A DNA stretch of 45,417 nucleotides from Faecalicatena contorta (GCF_021531995.1 NZ_JAFBIZ010000010.1:1-45417), one strand, 5' to 3'. Shown: positions 24,471-33,562, numbered from the stretch's first letter. Made by a program: numbers and translations. The notes: generated by a model from the sequence alone, not told the origin.

Positions 24471-24476
24471 ATTATA
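24471..24476 (-). promoter_or_regulatory. Extended -10 promoter of the dnaD-dnaC-prs operon
   Basis: Minus strand GTGCTATAATGAC; TATAAT at 24476-24471, with TTTTGC as a weak -35 at 17-bp spacing. Confidence 0.55.
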
Positions 24477-24528
24477 GCACTTGAAGGACGGACGCAAAAG
24501 AAATTTTTGAGTCAAAATCCGGGTTTTT

Positions 24529-24560
24529 TGTGGATAAAAACCTGTGGAAAATGTGGATAA
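24529..24560 (+). promoter_or_regulatory. Cluster of three DnaA boxes upstream of dnaD
   Basis: TGTGGATAA at 24529-24537 and at 24552-24560 (both perfect) and TGTGGAAAA at 24543-24551 (one mismatch), all in the same direction within 32 bp. They lie between the murC stop and the dnaD promoter, 53-89 bp from the -10. Confidence 0.65.
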
Positions 24561-25940
24561 CTAACGCTTCAGGAGATCTTCCCCAATGTTTACAACGTCT
24601 CCGGCTCCCATAGTTATCAACATATCGCCTTTTTGACATCTCTGGATGCAGAATTCTTCGATTTCCTGGAAGGATGGGAAATAATAGGCATCACATCCGC
24701 TGTTTTTCAGCTCGCAGGCAATATCTGCAGAAGAGATTCCGAGAGTGTCTGTCTCACGGGCAGCGTAGATATCTGCGAGGATAATATGATCTGCGTGTGT
24801 CAGTGCTTCTACAAATTCCGGGAACAGAGCTTTTGTTCTGGTATAAGTGTGCGGCTGAAAAATGCACCAGATCTCTCTGTGTGGATACTGAGCAGCGGCT
24901 GTGAGGCTCGCTTTAATCTCTGTCGGATGATGTGCATAGTCATCGATAATCGTTACTCCGTTCAGTTCGCCTTTATGCTCGAAACGGCGGTTGGTTCCCT
25001 GAAATTCTTTTAAGCCTTTTTTTATTGTTTCGGCAGGGATATGAAGCTGGTCTGCAACAGCAATAGCGGCCAGAGCATTGGACACGTTGTGATCTCCGTT
25101 CACAGACAAGGCAATGCGATCCACAAATTCTCCGGATCTTACAAGATCAAAAGATGCCTCTCCGAGCTGATTGTGGAGAATGTTGGACGCACAGTAATCC
25201 AGGGAGCTGTTATTGCCATAGACAAGAACCTTGCAGTCAAGATCAGCAATGAAATCCTGAAGATCGGGAATCTCACTGTTGATGATCAAAGTTCCGTCAG
25301 GCGGAAGCAGTTTGGCAAATTGGTGGAAAGAGTTGCGTATATCGTCCAGATCTTTGAAAAAATCCAGATGATCTTCATCTATATTTAATATTATACTGAT
25401 CTTTGGAAAGAAATGAAGGAAGCTGTTGGTGTATTCACAGGCTTCTGTTACAAAGTATTCGGAATCTCCGACACGGATATTGCCGCCGATTGTCTTCAGA
25501 ATTCCGCCCACGGATATGGTAGGATCCAGCTCTCCTGCGAGCAGGATATGAGAAAGCATGGAAGTAGTCGTAGTCTTGCCGTGCGTGCCGGAAACCGCGA
25601 TCGGAACATCATAATTGGTCATAAGCTGTCCGAGAAGTTCGGCGCGGCTTAACATAGGAAGGTTCTGGCGTTTGGCTGCTGCAAATTCTTCGTTATCTTC
25701 GTGAATCGCGGCAGTATATACCACTACATCGATTCCGGGAATGATGTTGGAGGCCTTTTGCCCATAGAATACAGTAGCACCCAGTGTCTCCAGATGATCT
25801 GTCAGGGCGGATTCTTTATTATCTGAACCGGAAATGGTAAACCCTTCTTTCAGAAGAATCTCGGCAAGTCCACTCATGCTGATGCCGCCAATTCCAATAA
25901 AATGTACGTGTACCGGTTTTTCGAAATTGATTTTATACAT
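24561..25940 (-). CDS. murC: UDP-N-acetylmuramate--L-alanine ligase
   Basis: About 459 residues, standard for MurC. HFIGIGGISMSGLAEILL (N-terminal nucleotide fold), the ATP-binding AVSGTHGKTTTTSML, NIDEDHLDFF, and DDYAHHPTEIKASL with the Mur ligase histidines. It adds the first amino acid to UDP-MurNAc in cytoplasmic peptidoglycan synthesis. The ATG at 25940 is preferred because AAAGAGG is 9 bp before it, whereas it directly touches the ATG at 25949. Confidence 0.95.
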   Translation of the reverse strand: MYKINFEKPVHVHFIGIGGISMSGLAEILLKEGFTISGSDNKESALTDHLETLGATVFYGQKASNIIPGIDVVVYTAAIHEDNEEFAAAKRQNLPMLSRAELLGQLMTNYDVPIAVSGTHGKTTTTSMLSHILLAGELDPTISVGGILKTIGGNIRVGDSEYFVTEACEYTNSFLHFFPKISIILNIDEDHLDFFKDLDDIRNSFHQFAKLLPPDGTLIINSEIPDLQDFIADLDCKVLVYGNNSSLDYCASNILHNQLGEASFDLVRSGEFVDRIALSVNGDHNVSNALAAIAVADQLHIPAETIKKGLKEFQGTNRRFEHKGELNGVTIIDDYAHHPTEIKASLTAAAQYPHREIWCIFQPHTYTRTKALFPEFVEALTHADHIILADIYAARETDTLGISSADIACELKNSGCDAYYFPSFQEIEEFCIQRCQKGDMLITMGAGDVVNIGEDLLKR

Positions 25941-26111
25941 AAGATTCATCCTCTTTCATTACGATATGTTTCTGGGAAAACTATTCATAAAAATACCTTT
26001 CTATTCATATTATTATAAACATATATGAAAAAAAAGCCAAGCCATATCTTTTTGTTATATATTCACAAAAAGTTAACGGATAATTCAAAAAAAGTGTAAA
26101 ATTTGTTCACC

Positions 26112-26134
26112 ATATATAAAATATATGTTATAAT
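26112..26134 (+). promoter_or_regulatory. Promoter of glgC-glgD
   Basis: TATAAT at 26129-26134 with TGT in front (extended -10), and TTCACC near 26107 as a weak -35 at about 17-bp spacing. Confidence 0.5.
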
Positions 26135-26168
26135 GTGGGCAATAAGACAACTGAGAAGGGGTGATGAC

Positions 26169-27443
26169 ATGAGAAAGAAAGAGATGATAGCAATGTTGCT
26201 GGCAGGAGGACAGGGCAGCAGACTGGGAGTCCTCACAGCGAAAGTAGCAAAGCCGGCCGTTGCATTTGGAGGGAAATATCGAATTATTGACTTCCCGCTC
26301 AGCAACTGTATTAACTCAGGAATCGATACGGTCGGTGTATTGACACAATATCAACCATTACGTCTGAATGCTCATATCGGAATAGGTATTCCGTGGGATT
26401 TGGATCGCAGTTACGGAGGAGTAACAGTTCTTCCGCCGTATGAAAAGAGCGAGAACAGTGAATGGTATACAGGAACTGCGAACGCAATTTATCAGAATAT
26501 GGACTATATGGAACAGTTTGATCCGGATTATGTTCTGATTCTGTCCGGGGATCATATTTATAAAATGGACTACGAAGTGATGCTGGATTACCATAAGGCA
26601 AATCAGGCAGATGTTACGATTGCTGCCATGCCTGTGCCGATGGAAGAGGCAAGTCGTTTTGGAATCGTAATTACGGACGGAGATGGAAAAATTACGGAAT
26701 TTCAGGAGAAACCTCCACAGCCGAAGAGCAATCTGGCATCTATGGGAATCTACATCTTTTCATGGCCGGCGTTAAAGGAAGCTCTTCGGGTGCTTAAGGA
26801 CGAGCCGGGATGTGACTTCGGAAAACATATCATTCCATATTGTCATGAAAAAGGAGAAAGACTTTTCGCGTATGAGTATAACGGATATTGGAAAGATGTT
26901 GGAACATTGGGATCCTATTGGGAAGCGAATATGGAACTGATCGATATTATTCCGGAATTTAATCTGTATGAGGAATTCTGGAAGATCTATACGAACAGTG
27001 AGATCCTTCCGCCGCAGTATATTTCTGCACAGTCCGTAATTGACAGGAGTATTGTCTGTAACGGAGCAGAGATATACGGCGAAGTACATAACAGTGTGAT
27101 CGGTTCAGGAGTAATTATAGGAGAAGGCACAGTTGTCCGGGATTCCATCATTATGAAAGATGTTAAGACTGGAAGAAACTGTGTGATCGATAAGTCAATT
27201 ATTGCAGAAGATTGTGTGATTGGAGATAATGTTACATTTGGAATCGGAAGTGATGTGCCGAATAAACTAAAACCGGCAATTTATTCCTTTGGTCTGGTGG
27301 CAGTTGGAGAAAAATCTGTGATACCGGATGGAGTACAGGTCGGAAAGAATACTGCTATCAGCGGTGTTACATCCAGAGAAGACTACCCGAATGGAATACT
27401 GGAAAGTGGAGAAACATTGATAAAGGCAGGTGAGCAGGCATGA
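26169..27443 (+). CDS. glgC: Glucose-1-phosphate adenylyltransferase, catalytic subunit
   Basis: 424 residues, typical length. N-terminal nucleotidyltransferase domain with [38 protein letters not shown] and [14 protein letters not shown] for sugar binding; C-terminal left-handed beta-helix with hexapeptide repeats ([20 protein letters not shown]). It makes ADP-glucose for glycogen. The ATG at 26169 has AAGGGG 8 bp ahead; the longer frame to 26103 runs into the promoter. It overlaps glgD by 4 bases (ATGA), as expected for subunits of one enzyme. Confidence 0.95.
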   Translation: MRKKEMIAMLLAGGQGSRLGVLTAKVAKPAVAFGGKYRIIDFPLSNCINSGIDTVGVLTQYQPLRLNAHIGIGIPWDLDRSYGGVTVLPPYEKSENSEWYTGTANAIYQNMDYMEQFDPDYVLILSGDHIYKMDYEVMLDYHKANQADVTIAAMPVPMEEASRFGIVITDGDGKITEFQEKPPQPKSNLASMGIYIFSWPALKEALRVLKDEPGCDFGKHIIPYCHEKGERLFAYEYNGYWKDVGTLGSYWEANMELIDIIPEFNLYEEFWKIYTNSEILPPQYISAQSVIDRSIVCNGAEIYGEVHNSVIGSGVIIGEGTVVRDSIIMKDVKTGRNCVIDKSIIAEDCVIGDNVTFGIGSDVPNKLKPAIYSFGLVAVGEKSVIPDGVQVGKNTAISGVTSREDYPNGILESGETLIKAGEQA

Positions 27444-28558
27444 GAGCAGTAGGTATTATATTGGCAGGCGGAAACAACAACAAGATGCGTGCACTCACGC
27501 AGAAGAGAGCAGCGGCAGCTATGCCGATCGCCGGAAGTTACAGAGCAATTGATTTCGCTCTCAGCAACATGTCAAATTCCCATATACAGAAAGTAGCGGT
27601 ACTGACTCAGTATAATGCGCGTTCGTTAAATGAACACCTGAATTCCTCCAAGTGGTGGGATTTTGGAAGAAAACAGGGAGGGTTGTATGTATTTACACCG
27701 ACAATCACTGCTGAAAACGGATATTGGTACAGAGGAACTGCTGATGCGATCTATCAGAATCTTGACTTCCTGAAGAGATGTCATGAGCCTTACGTGATTA
27801 TCACATCGGGGGATGCTGTATATAAGATGGATTACAATAAGGTGCTGGAGTACCATATTGAGAAGATGGCCGATATTACGGTCGTGTGTAAAGATCTGGA
27901 ACCGGGCGAGGATGCCAGCCGCTTCGGAACTCTCAGGATGAACGAATCCATGCGTATTGAAGAGTTCGAAGAAAAACCGATGGTGGCTAATTTCAATACA
28001 ATCTCAACCGGAATCTATGTAATCAGAAGAAGGCTTCTGATTGACCTGATAGAGCATTGTGCAGAAGATGACAGACATGATTTTGTAACTGATATTCTGA
28101 TCAGATATAAGAATCTGAAGAAGATATACGGTTATAAGATAAAGGATTACTGGAGCAACATAACAACGGTGGACGCATATTATCGAACGAATATGGATTT
28201 CCTGAAACCGGAGGTAAGAGATTACTTTTTCAGGCAGCAGCCAAGTATCTATTCAAAGGTCAATGACCTGCCGCCTGCAAAATACAATCCGGGTTCGGTG
28301 GTTAAGAACAGTCTTGTGGCAAGCGGAAGTATTATCAATGGTACGGTAGAAAATTCTATCCTTTTCAAGAAAACGTTTGTAGGCAATAATTGTGTGATCA
28401 AGAATTCTATTATTCTGAATGACGTTTATCTTGGAGACAATACATACATTGAAAACTGTATTGTGGAAAGTCGTGATACTATAAGAGCAAACACACGATA
28501 TGTTGGGGAAAATGGAGTGAAAGTAGTCGTGGAAAAGAACGAGAGGTATGTGCTGTAA
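27440..28558 (+). CDS. glgD: Glucose-1-phosphate adenylyltransferase, regulatory subunit
   Basis: 372 residues with the same two-domain plan as GlgC but with altered catalytic motifs ([14 protein letters not shown] instead of GGQGSRL), as is usual for GlgD. GlgD raises the activity of GlgC in a GlgCD complex in Firmicutes. [12 protein letters not shown] and GDAVYKMDY are kept. The C-terminal beta-helix ([21 protein letters not shown]) is present. Confidence 0.93.
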   Translation: MRAVGIILAGGNNNKMRALTQKRAAAAMPIAGSYRAIDFALSNMSNSHIQKVAVLTQYNARSLNEHLNSSKWWDFGRKQGGLYVFTPTITAENGYWYRGTADAIYQNLDFLKRCHEPYVIITSGDAVYKMDYNKVLEYHIEKMADITVVCKDLEPGEDASRFGTLRMNESMRIEEFEEKPMVANFNTISTGIYVIRRRLLIDLIEHCAEDDRHDFVTDILIRYKNLKKIYGYKIKDYWSNITTVDAYYRTNMDFLKPEVRDYFFRQQPSIYSKVNDLPPAKYNPGSVVKNSLVASGSIINGTVENSILFKKTFVGNNCVIKNSIILNDVYLGDNTYIENCIVESRDTIRANTRYVGENGVKVVVEKNERYVL

Positions 28559-28607
28559 TTTTGGGATATTACAGTACAGTGGCTTGAAAGAAAGGGGCAG
28601 AATTAGT

Positions 28608-28883
28608 ATGCAGATCACAGATGTACGAGTACGTAAGGTAGCAAAGGAGGGCAAGCTGAAAGCAGTAGTATCAATTACAATGGATGATGAGTTTGTTGTA
28701 CATGATATTAAGGTTATCGAAGGCGAAAAAGGGCTCTTTATTGCGATGCCGAGTAAGAAGGCGTTAGATGGAGAATACCGTGATATTGCACATCCGATTA
28801 ATTCGGGAACAAGAGAGCGTATTCAGCGTATTATTCTTGAAAAGTATGAAGAAGCGCTGAGCGAAGAAGCTGAGGAAGAATAA
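28608..28883 (+). CDS. spoVG: SpoVG-family RNA-binding regulator
   Basis: 91 residues, matching SpoVG throughout ([58 protein letters not shown]). SpoVG is a small RNA/DNA-binding regulator of sporulation, division and virulence genes. GAAAGGGG precedes the ATG at 28608; the frame upstream overlaps the glgD end and is not used. A terminator follows directly. Confidence 0.93.
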   Translation: MQITDVRVRKVAKEGKLKAVVSITMDDEFVVHDIKVIEGEKGLFIAMPSKKALDGEYRDIAHPINSGTRERIQRIILEKYEEALSEEAEEE

Positions 28884-28892
28884 AAATGAATG

Positions 28893-28932
28893 AAAAAGGA
28901 ACTGTTGCATGGAAGCGGCGGTTCCTTTTTGC
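28893..28932 (+). terminator. spoVG terminator
   Basis: AAAAAGGAAC (28893-28902) pairs with GTTCCTTTTT (28921-28930); the right arm supplies the U-tract. It lies across the apparent upstream extension of the next gene and argues for a later start there. Confidence 0.7.
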
Positions 28933-29009
28933 GTGTGAAATTTGGCATAAATGCAATCCTGATATCATACATTAGAAGGAATATTGAATGTGAAATGCAG
29001 GGGATGGTT

Positions 29010-30002
29010 ATGCTGGAGTATGAATGGAATATCCTGGAACAGTATGAGATAGATGTTACAGATATCAGAAAAATAAGGGGAGCTTTTTTGTGTGATTCCG
29101 GACAGGGATTTTTTTTGTTAAAAGAAGTGGAAGCGTCGGAGAAGAGAATTCCTGCGCTTTATGAGCTTTATGAATATCTGTATAGTCAGGGATACACAGG
29201 AATTGACAGAGTTGTTCTGAACAAGGAGGGAAAGTGTGTCACAGAAACGGAAGACGGAAGACGTTTTCTGTTGAAGGAATGGCCGGCTGGAAGGGAATGT
29301 GATGTAAGAAGACCGACCGAACTTCTTGCGGCTTCAGGAAACCTTGCAAAACTTCATATATTAATGAGGCATCAGATGGAACATCCGGTTACTGCGGGAA
29401 TACATCTGAAGGAAGAATATCTGCGTCACAACAGAGAATTGAAAAAGGTCCGCAAGTTTGCAAGAGGGATCGCGCCGAAAGGGGAATTTGAATTTGCGTT
29501 TCTTAAGTATTTTGACCAGATGTATCAATGGGCAGATATGGCGCTTCGTGAACTGGAGGCTTCCGGATATGAAGAACTGTACCAGGAAAGTATCGAATCC
29601 GGTTGTATGACGCATGGAGAGTATAATTACCATAACGTATTAATCCTCAGACAGGGCGGACATGTCGCAGTTACCGGTTTTGAGAAATTCAAGAGAGATG
29701 TCCAGGTAGAGGATCTGTATTATTTCCTGAGAAAAGTAATGGAGAAGAACGGGTGGAAGATCAGACTCGGAGATAATATGATGAATGCATATTCGGCAAT
29801 TCGGCCGCTCGAAAAAAAAGAGCTTGAGTATCTGAAAATCCGTCTGATCTATCCGGAAAAATTCTGGAAGGTTGTGAGTACTTATTATTATTCCAATAAG
29901 GCTTGGGTTTCGGTAAAAAACGTAGAAAAATTAACGATGGCGATTCATCAGAATGAAGAGAAGAAACGATTTTTAGAGGAGATATTTGCTTTTCATCTGT
30001 AG
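29010..30002 (+). CDS. CotS/YsxE-family spore coat-associated kinase-like protein
   Basis: 330 residues from the ATG at 29010, chosen because AGGGG lies 6 bp before it and the spoVG terminator occupies the longer frame. It resembles the CotS family of aminoglycoside-phosphotransferase-fold proteins: an N-lobe (FLLKEVEASEKRIPALYELYEYL), CMTHGEYNYHNVLI, where HGEYNYHN takes the place of the catalytic HGDxxxxN loop with Glu for Asp, and VTGFEKFKRDVQVEDLYYFLRKVM in place of the metal-binding D. The acidic residues are partly replaced, so catalytic activity is doubtful, as suspected for CotS proteins. The role is in the spore coat by family; its location beside spoVG fits. Confidence 0.75.
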   Translation: MLEYEWNILEQYEIDVTDIRKIRGAFLCDSGQGFFLLKEVEASEKRIPALYELYEYLYSQGYTGIDRVVLNKEGKCVTETEDGRRFLLKEWPAGRECDVRRPTELLAASGNLAKLHILMRHQMEHPVTAGIHLKEEYLRHNRELKKVRKFARGIAPKGEFEFAFLKYFDQMYQWADMALRELEASGYEELYQESIESGCMTHGEYNYHNVLILRQGGHVAVTGFEKFKRDVQVEDLYYFLRKVMEKNGWKIRLGDNMMNAYSAIRPLEKKELEYLKIRLIYPEKFWKVVSTYYYSNKAWVSVKNVEKLTMAIHQNEEKKRFLEEIFAFHL

Positions 30003-30109
30003 TCTGCTGTTATCTGCATGGAATCAAGGGAACATCTCCTGAAGATGCAGATGAAAAGTCCGCGAAAATGGGTGAAGAAGTCCGGACTATGATCAGTGCA
30101 ATGCTTTAG
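30002..30109 (+). pseudogene. Possible 3' remnant of a lost gene
   Basis: A start-less frame reads CCYLHGIKGTSPEDADEKSAKMGEEVRTMISAML and stops at 30107-30109. It looks like a real C-terminus (the style is that of flavodoxin or FMN-reductase proteins, a weak resemblance only). It has no promoter or ribosome site. The rest of the 30003-30295 gap holds the hup promoter. Confidence 0.35.
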
Positions 30110-30163
30110 AAAAAATCAGTCCTTTGAATTCTGAAAATGGAGGGCAAAACGAAGGAATTACCT

Positions 30164-30191
30164 TGACAATCGGCGGGAAAACGGGTATAAC
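30164..30191 (+). promoter_or_regulatory. Promoter of hup
   Basis: TTGACA (30164-30169), 16-bp spacer, TATAAC (30186-30191), about 105 bp before the ATG. Confidence 0.65.
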
Positions 30192-30295
30192 AATATTTAT
30201 AGGCGTATCATACAAAAAAGGTATGTTAGCTTTCTATCGCATTGGTAGAATGAAAATAAGGGATTTTTAACGCAAACAAGAGGAGGAAACTATCC

Positions 30296-30571
30296 ATGAA
30301 CAAAACAGAATTAATCGCTGCAATTGCTGACAAAGCAGAATTGTCTAAAAAGGATTCCGAAAAAGCATTAAAGGCTTTTATCGATGTTGTAACAGATGAA
30401 TTAAAGAAGGAGCACAAGGTACAGTTAGTTGGCTTTGGTACTTTTGAAGTAAGTAAGAGAGCTGCTAGAGAAGGAAGAAATCCACAGACAGGAAAGACAA
30501 TGGAAATTGCTGCTTGTAAGGCACCAAAATTCAAAGCTGGTAAAGCATTGAAGGATGCTGTAAACGAATAA
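30296..30571 (+). CDS. hup: HU-family DNA-binding protein
   Basis: 91 residues, the standard [27 protein letters not shown], then GFGTFEV, and the DNA-grasping arm [17 protein letters not shown], then [12 protein letters not shown]. It bends and compacts the nucleoid. AGAGGAGG precedes the ATG. It has its own promoter and terminator and stands at the head of the rqcP-yabP-yabQ cluster. Confidence 0.95.
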   Translation: MNKTELIAAIADKAELSKKDSEKALKAFIDVVTDELKKEHKVQLVGFGTFEVSKRAAREGRNPQTGKTMEIAACKAPKFKAGKALKDAVNE

Positions 30572-30604
30572 TTCGATACAGGGATAAGACTATAAACGAT
30601 AAGG

Positions 30605-30635
30605 ATAGAGAGCGTTGCCGCGCTCTCTATTTTCA
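30605..30635 (+). terminator. hup terminator
   Basis: Perfect 10-bp stem ATAGAGAGCG / CGCTCTCTAT, loop TTGCCG, followed by TTTCAT. Confidence 0.7.
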
Positions 30636-30660
30636 TATAAGATTTGGAACAGGAGAAGTT

Positions 30661-30900
30661 ATGAGATTAGACAAGTTTTTAAAGGTGTCCAGACTAATCA
30701 AGCGGAGAACGGTTGCAAATGAGGCCTGTGATGCGGGGCGAGTTCTGGTAAATGGAAATGTAGCGAAAGCATCTGTAAAGGTAAAACAGGGTGACATAAT
30801 AGAAATTCAGTTCGGGACAAAAACGGTAAAGGCAGAAGTTCTGGATATCAGAGAGACTACGAAAAAAGAAGAAGCGGGAGAGCTTTTCAGATATTTGTAA
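30661..30900 (+). CDS. rqcP: RqcP-type S4-domain RNA-binding protein
   Basis: 79 residues, a single S4 domain (MRLDKFLKVSRLIKRRTVANEACDAGRVLVNGNVAKASVKVKQGD). In B. subtilis RqcP (YabO) binds stalled 50S subunits with RqcH and drives alanine tailing. The gene order before yabP is the same as in Bacillus. CAGGAG precedes the ATG. Confidence 0.9.
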   Translation: MRLDKFLKVSRLIKRRTVANEACDAGRVLVNGNVAKASVKVKQGDIIEIQFGTKTVKAEVLDIRETTKKEEAGELFRYL

Positions 30901-30949
30901 TAATATAAGACGGCCTTTCATAGAATGATTAAGAAAGGTTGTGAAGTAT

Positions 30950-31234
30950 ATGGAAGAGAGAACTGTACAGAAAAGCCATAAACTGGTAATCAATAACCGG
31001 AAAACAGGACTTGTAACAGGGGTCCTGGATGTGCTGTCATTTAATCTGAATGAGATTCTGCTGGAAACAGAGCAGGGAATGCTGATGGTAAAAGGAACCG
31101 ATCTGCATGTGAACAGGATAACACTGGAAAAAGGAGAGGTGGATCTGTCCGGAAATATTGACAGTATCGCTTATTCTGATATTCAGGCACATGGGAAACA
31201 AGGAGATAATCTCTTTTCCAGATTGTTCAGGTGA
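30950..31234 (+). CDS. yabP: Sporulation protein YabP
   Basis: 94 residues from the ATG at 30950, 11 bp after AAAGG; GTG at 30941 would leave no spacing. It matches YabP (SHKLVINNRKTGLVTGVLDVLSFNLNEILLETEQGMLMVKGTDLHVNRITLEKGEVDLSGNID is the whole conserved core). It is a small sporulation protein of the mother cell with a supporting role. It touches yabQ. Confidence 0.9.
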   Translation: MEERTVQKSHKLVINNRKTGLVTGVLDVLSFNLNEILLETEQGMLMVKGTDLHVNRITLEKGEVDLSGNIDSIAYSDIQAHGKQGDNLFSRLFR

Positions 31235-31239
31235 TGGTG

Positions 31240-31563
31240 ATGCGTGAAATCAGACAGGAAGTGATGGTGTTTATACTGGCGCTGCTGGCAGGAGAGATTG
31301 TACGCCTGGTCTATCAGGTAATCGTGTGTGTACGACGGATGATCAGACATACAAGGCTTGCGGTAGAGATAGAGGATCTGGTGTATTGGCTTGGAGTTGC
31401 AGTGTATATGTTTGTGCAGATTTACCATACAAGTGATGGTAGTATTCGGTGGAATTTTGTACTAGGTGTTGTGCTCGGGGCGATTTTGACATCAATTATG
31501 ATTTTGAAGGCAGAAAAACTGCACAAAAAAATCTACATTTGGCGCAGGAAGGATTTTTCGTAA
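31240..31563 (+). CDS. yabQ: Sporulation membrane protein YabQ
   Basis: About 107 residues with three hydrophobic helices (VMVFILALLAGEIVRLVYQVIV, LVYWLGVAVYMFVQIYH, FVLGVVLGAILTSIMIL), the YabQ pattern. In B. subtilis YabQ is needed for cortex formation and sits in the spore outer membrane. AGGTG lies 7 bp before the ATG at 31240; ATG 31234 and GTG 31231 are alternatives. Confidence 0.85.
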   Translation: MREIRQEVMVFILALLAGEIVRLVYQVIVCVRRMIRHTRLAVEIEDLVYWLGVAVYMFVQIYHTSDGSIRWNFVLGVVLGAILTSIMILKAEKLHKKIYIWRRKDFS

Positions 31564-31654
31564 AAGACTTGATAAAAAAAACGAAAAAAGTTAAGATATT
31601 ACTATTAATAAGGTGAGTAATGTCGGCAGGGGTGCTGACGTAAGGGTGAGTATA

Positions 31655-31981
31655 ATGACAAATGATGTAAAACAGAAAAACCGCAGAAAGCGGCAGCGCA
31701 GGAGAGCGCAGAAGCACAGGAGGAGTGTATTTGCAATCAGTGCAGTCGTACTTCTTCTTACTGTAATTGTATCCGTAGACAGTCTGACTTTAAAAGCAAA
31801 GGATCAGGCATATCGCGCACAGGAAGCAGAGCTTGAAGAGAAGATTGAAGAAGAAAAGGCACGTGCGGAAGAGATTAAAAATCTTGATGAATATGTCGGA
31901 ACAGATGAATATATCGAAAAAGTCGCAAAGGATAAACTTGGCCTGGTATATGAAAATGAGATTGTATTCAAGGCAAAATAA
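31655..31981 (+). CDS. divIC: Septum formation initiator (DivIC/FtsL-like)
   Basis: 108 residues. A very basic cytoplasmic start (KQKNRRKRQRRRAQKHRR), one membrane helix (SVFAISAVVLLLTVIVSV), then an extracellular coiled coil (AYRAQEAELEEKIEEEKARAEEIK) ending in the DivIC box YIEKVAKDKLGLVYENEIVF. It links FtsL/DivIB in the division septum. The ATG at 31655 has TAAGGG 8 bp upstream; GTG at 31613 is less well placed. Confidence 0.85.
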   Translation: MTNDVKQKNRRKRQRRRAQKHRRSVFAISAVVLLLTVIVSVDSLTLKAKDQAYRAQEAELEEKIEEEKARAEEIKNLDEYVGTDEYIEKVAKDKLGLVYENEIVFKAK

Positions 31982-31992
31982 CGAACAAGCAG

Positions 31993-32026
31993 AAAAGCTT
32001 TAGGAGAATTCCTAAAGCTTTTTTCT
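31993..32026 (+). terminator. divIC terminator
   Basis: Perfect 13-bp stem AAAAGCTTTAGGA / TCCTAAAGCTTTT with a GAAT loop, followed by TTCTT. Confidence 0.8.
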
Positions 32027-32054
32027 TACTATTTTTTGAAAGGGGAGCTTTGGA

Positions 32055-33461
32055 TTGTCAGAAGTAAAAGAAAAAGAGAGGTTCGTAAATCCTTATGTGA
32101 TACAGATGGACAAGTTTGCAGATTCGCTGGTACACCTATCTCGTACTTTTTTAACACTTGAAAAATATAAGGGGACGTTTTCAAAAGAAGAGACGGATGA
32201 GATGTTTTTAAAGGTTACCGGAAAGGTTTGCGAGAATTGTGAACGGAAAGAAAAGTGCCTGGGAGAGAATCGGGCCCATACGTATCAGATGATGTATGAA
32301 ATCATGTGTGCGGCGGAAGAATACGGGGCAGAGCTGAATGTGGAACTGAAGCGGAAGATTCAGAAAAAATGTCTTCTGGCGCCTCGTTTCTTCAGGGAAT
32401 CGCTCGAAACTTTCGAGAATGCAAAGCAGATTCTGATGTGGAACAATCGTATGGTCCTGAATCGGGAAGGATATGCAGGTCAGCTTGACTGTCTTGCAAA
32501 GATGATACAAAGCGCAACCAGGGAATTGGATGCAGGTATTTTTCGTGATGATCATATGGAAAAGAGATTGAAAGTTCAGTTAAAAAAAGCAGGGATACGT
32601 ATGCTGTCATCTGTATTTTATATGACCCCGCATGGAAAGTATGAGATCCATCTTACGGTAAAAACCGGAAAAGACAGTCTTGTATCAACAAAAGAGATCG
32701 CGGCACTTGCAGGAAAATGTATGGGGCGGACTCTGGTTCCGCGTCAGGGCGAGCGGCCAATGGTTGGGAGTGATTACTGCACGATCGCATGTGTGGAAAA
32801 TGCAGGATATCATACGATTCAGGGAATTGCAAGGATTGGGAAAGGATGCGAAAAAATATCGGGAGATACCTTCCTGATGACGGATCTTCCGGGGGGCAAA
32901 AAAGGGATCGCGCTGTCAGATGGAATGGGATCCGGCGAGGTAGCCTTTCGGGAAAGTGCGATGGTCGTGGAGATGCTTGAGGAATTGCTGGAGGCTGGAT
33001 TCCCGGTGAAAACGGCTGTTCAGATGATGAATACTGCGCTGGTGATCGGGAGAGAAGAAGTCCGGTTTTCTACAATCGATGTCAGTCTGTTTGATCTGTA
33101 CAGCGGGACCTGTGAATTTGTGAAGGCCGGTGCGGCGGCGACCTATATCAAGAGGGAGGATGAGATTGAAAAGATCTGTTCAGAGACTCTGCCGATTGGA
33201 GTTGTTCGGGAGATGGAGGTTGATACGCAGGAGCGGAAACTTCAGTCGGGAGATTTTGTGATCATGCTTACAGATGGCGTAATGGATGCATTGCCGCCAG
33301 GAGAGCAGGATGCGCTTCTGGAAACATTTATACGGGATTCACATATTGTGAATCCGAAGGAACTGGCACATCATATTCTCGGGAGAGTACTGGAATGGTC
33401 GGGAGAAGTGCCAGTGGATGATATGACGGTTCTTGTTGTAGGGATCTGGAAGCTTCCATAG
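32055..33461 (+). CDS. spoIIE: SpoIIE-type PP2C protein phosphatase lacking the membrane domain
   Basis: 468 residues. The C-terminal third is the SpoIIE PP2C domain (GIALSDGMGSGEVAFRES, then FVIMLTDGVMDALPP and VDDMTVLVVGIW supply metal-binding aspartates). The middle carries the SpoIIE-typical Cys cluster CENCERKEKC. Canonical SpoIIE is about 800 residues with ten N-terminal membrane helices; none are present here and a terminator lies immediately upstream, so this is a soluble form. Dephosphorylation of SpoIIAA to activate sigma F is the known role. Start is TTG at 32055 after GAAAGGGG. The position between divIC and tilS is the usual one. Confidence 0.85.
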   Translation: MSEVKEKERFVNPYVIQMDKFADSLVHLSRTFLTLEKYKGTFSKEETDEMFLKVTGKVCENCERKEKCLGENRAHTYQMMYEIMCAAEEYGAELNVELKRKIQKKCLLAPRFFRESLETFENAKQILMWNNRMVLNREGYAGQLDCLAKMIQSATRELDAGIFRDDHMEKRLKVQLKKAGIRMLSSVFYMTPHGKYEIHLTVKTGKDSLVSTKEIAALAGKCMGRTLVPRQGERPMVGSDYCTIACVENAGYHTIQGIARIGKGCEKISGDTFLMTDLPGGKKGIALSDGMGSGEVAFRESAMVVEMLEELLEAGFPVKTAVQMMNTALVIGREEVRFSTIDVSLFDLYSGTCEFVKAGAAATYIKREDEIEKICSETLPIGVVREMEVDTQERKLQSGDFVIMLTDGVMDALPPGEQDALLETFIRDSHIVNPKELAHHILGRVLEWSGEVPVDDMTVLVVGIWKLP

Positions 33462-33510
33462 GCCATATGAATCATGTGCTGGTTCGATAAAAGTCTGGAA
33501 GCGTGGTTTG

Positions 33511-33562
33511 TTGACTTTCGAACAGAAATTATATATAGTACAATTATGTTCGCTTATTCGAA
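33511..33562 (+). promoter_or_regulatory. Promoter of tilS-hpt-ftsH with flanking inverted repeat
   Basis: TTGACT (33511-33516), 17-bp spacer, TATAGT (33534-33539). CGAAC (33519-33523) and GTTCG (33548-33552) flank the -10, and a TTCGAA lies at 33557-33562; these may be a regulator site. The spacing does not fit the Gram-positive LexA box. Confidence 0.55.

Noticed and set aside
24529-24560. Chromosomal replication origin
   Set aside because: Three DnaA boxes are present, but there is no dnaA/dnaN gene, no large box array and no clear AT-rich unwinding element.
33519-33552. LexA (SOS) box near the tilS promoter
   Set aside because: The GAAC and GTTC halves are separated by far more than the four bases of the Gram-positive LexA site.
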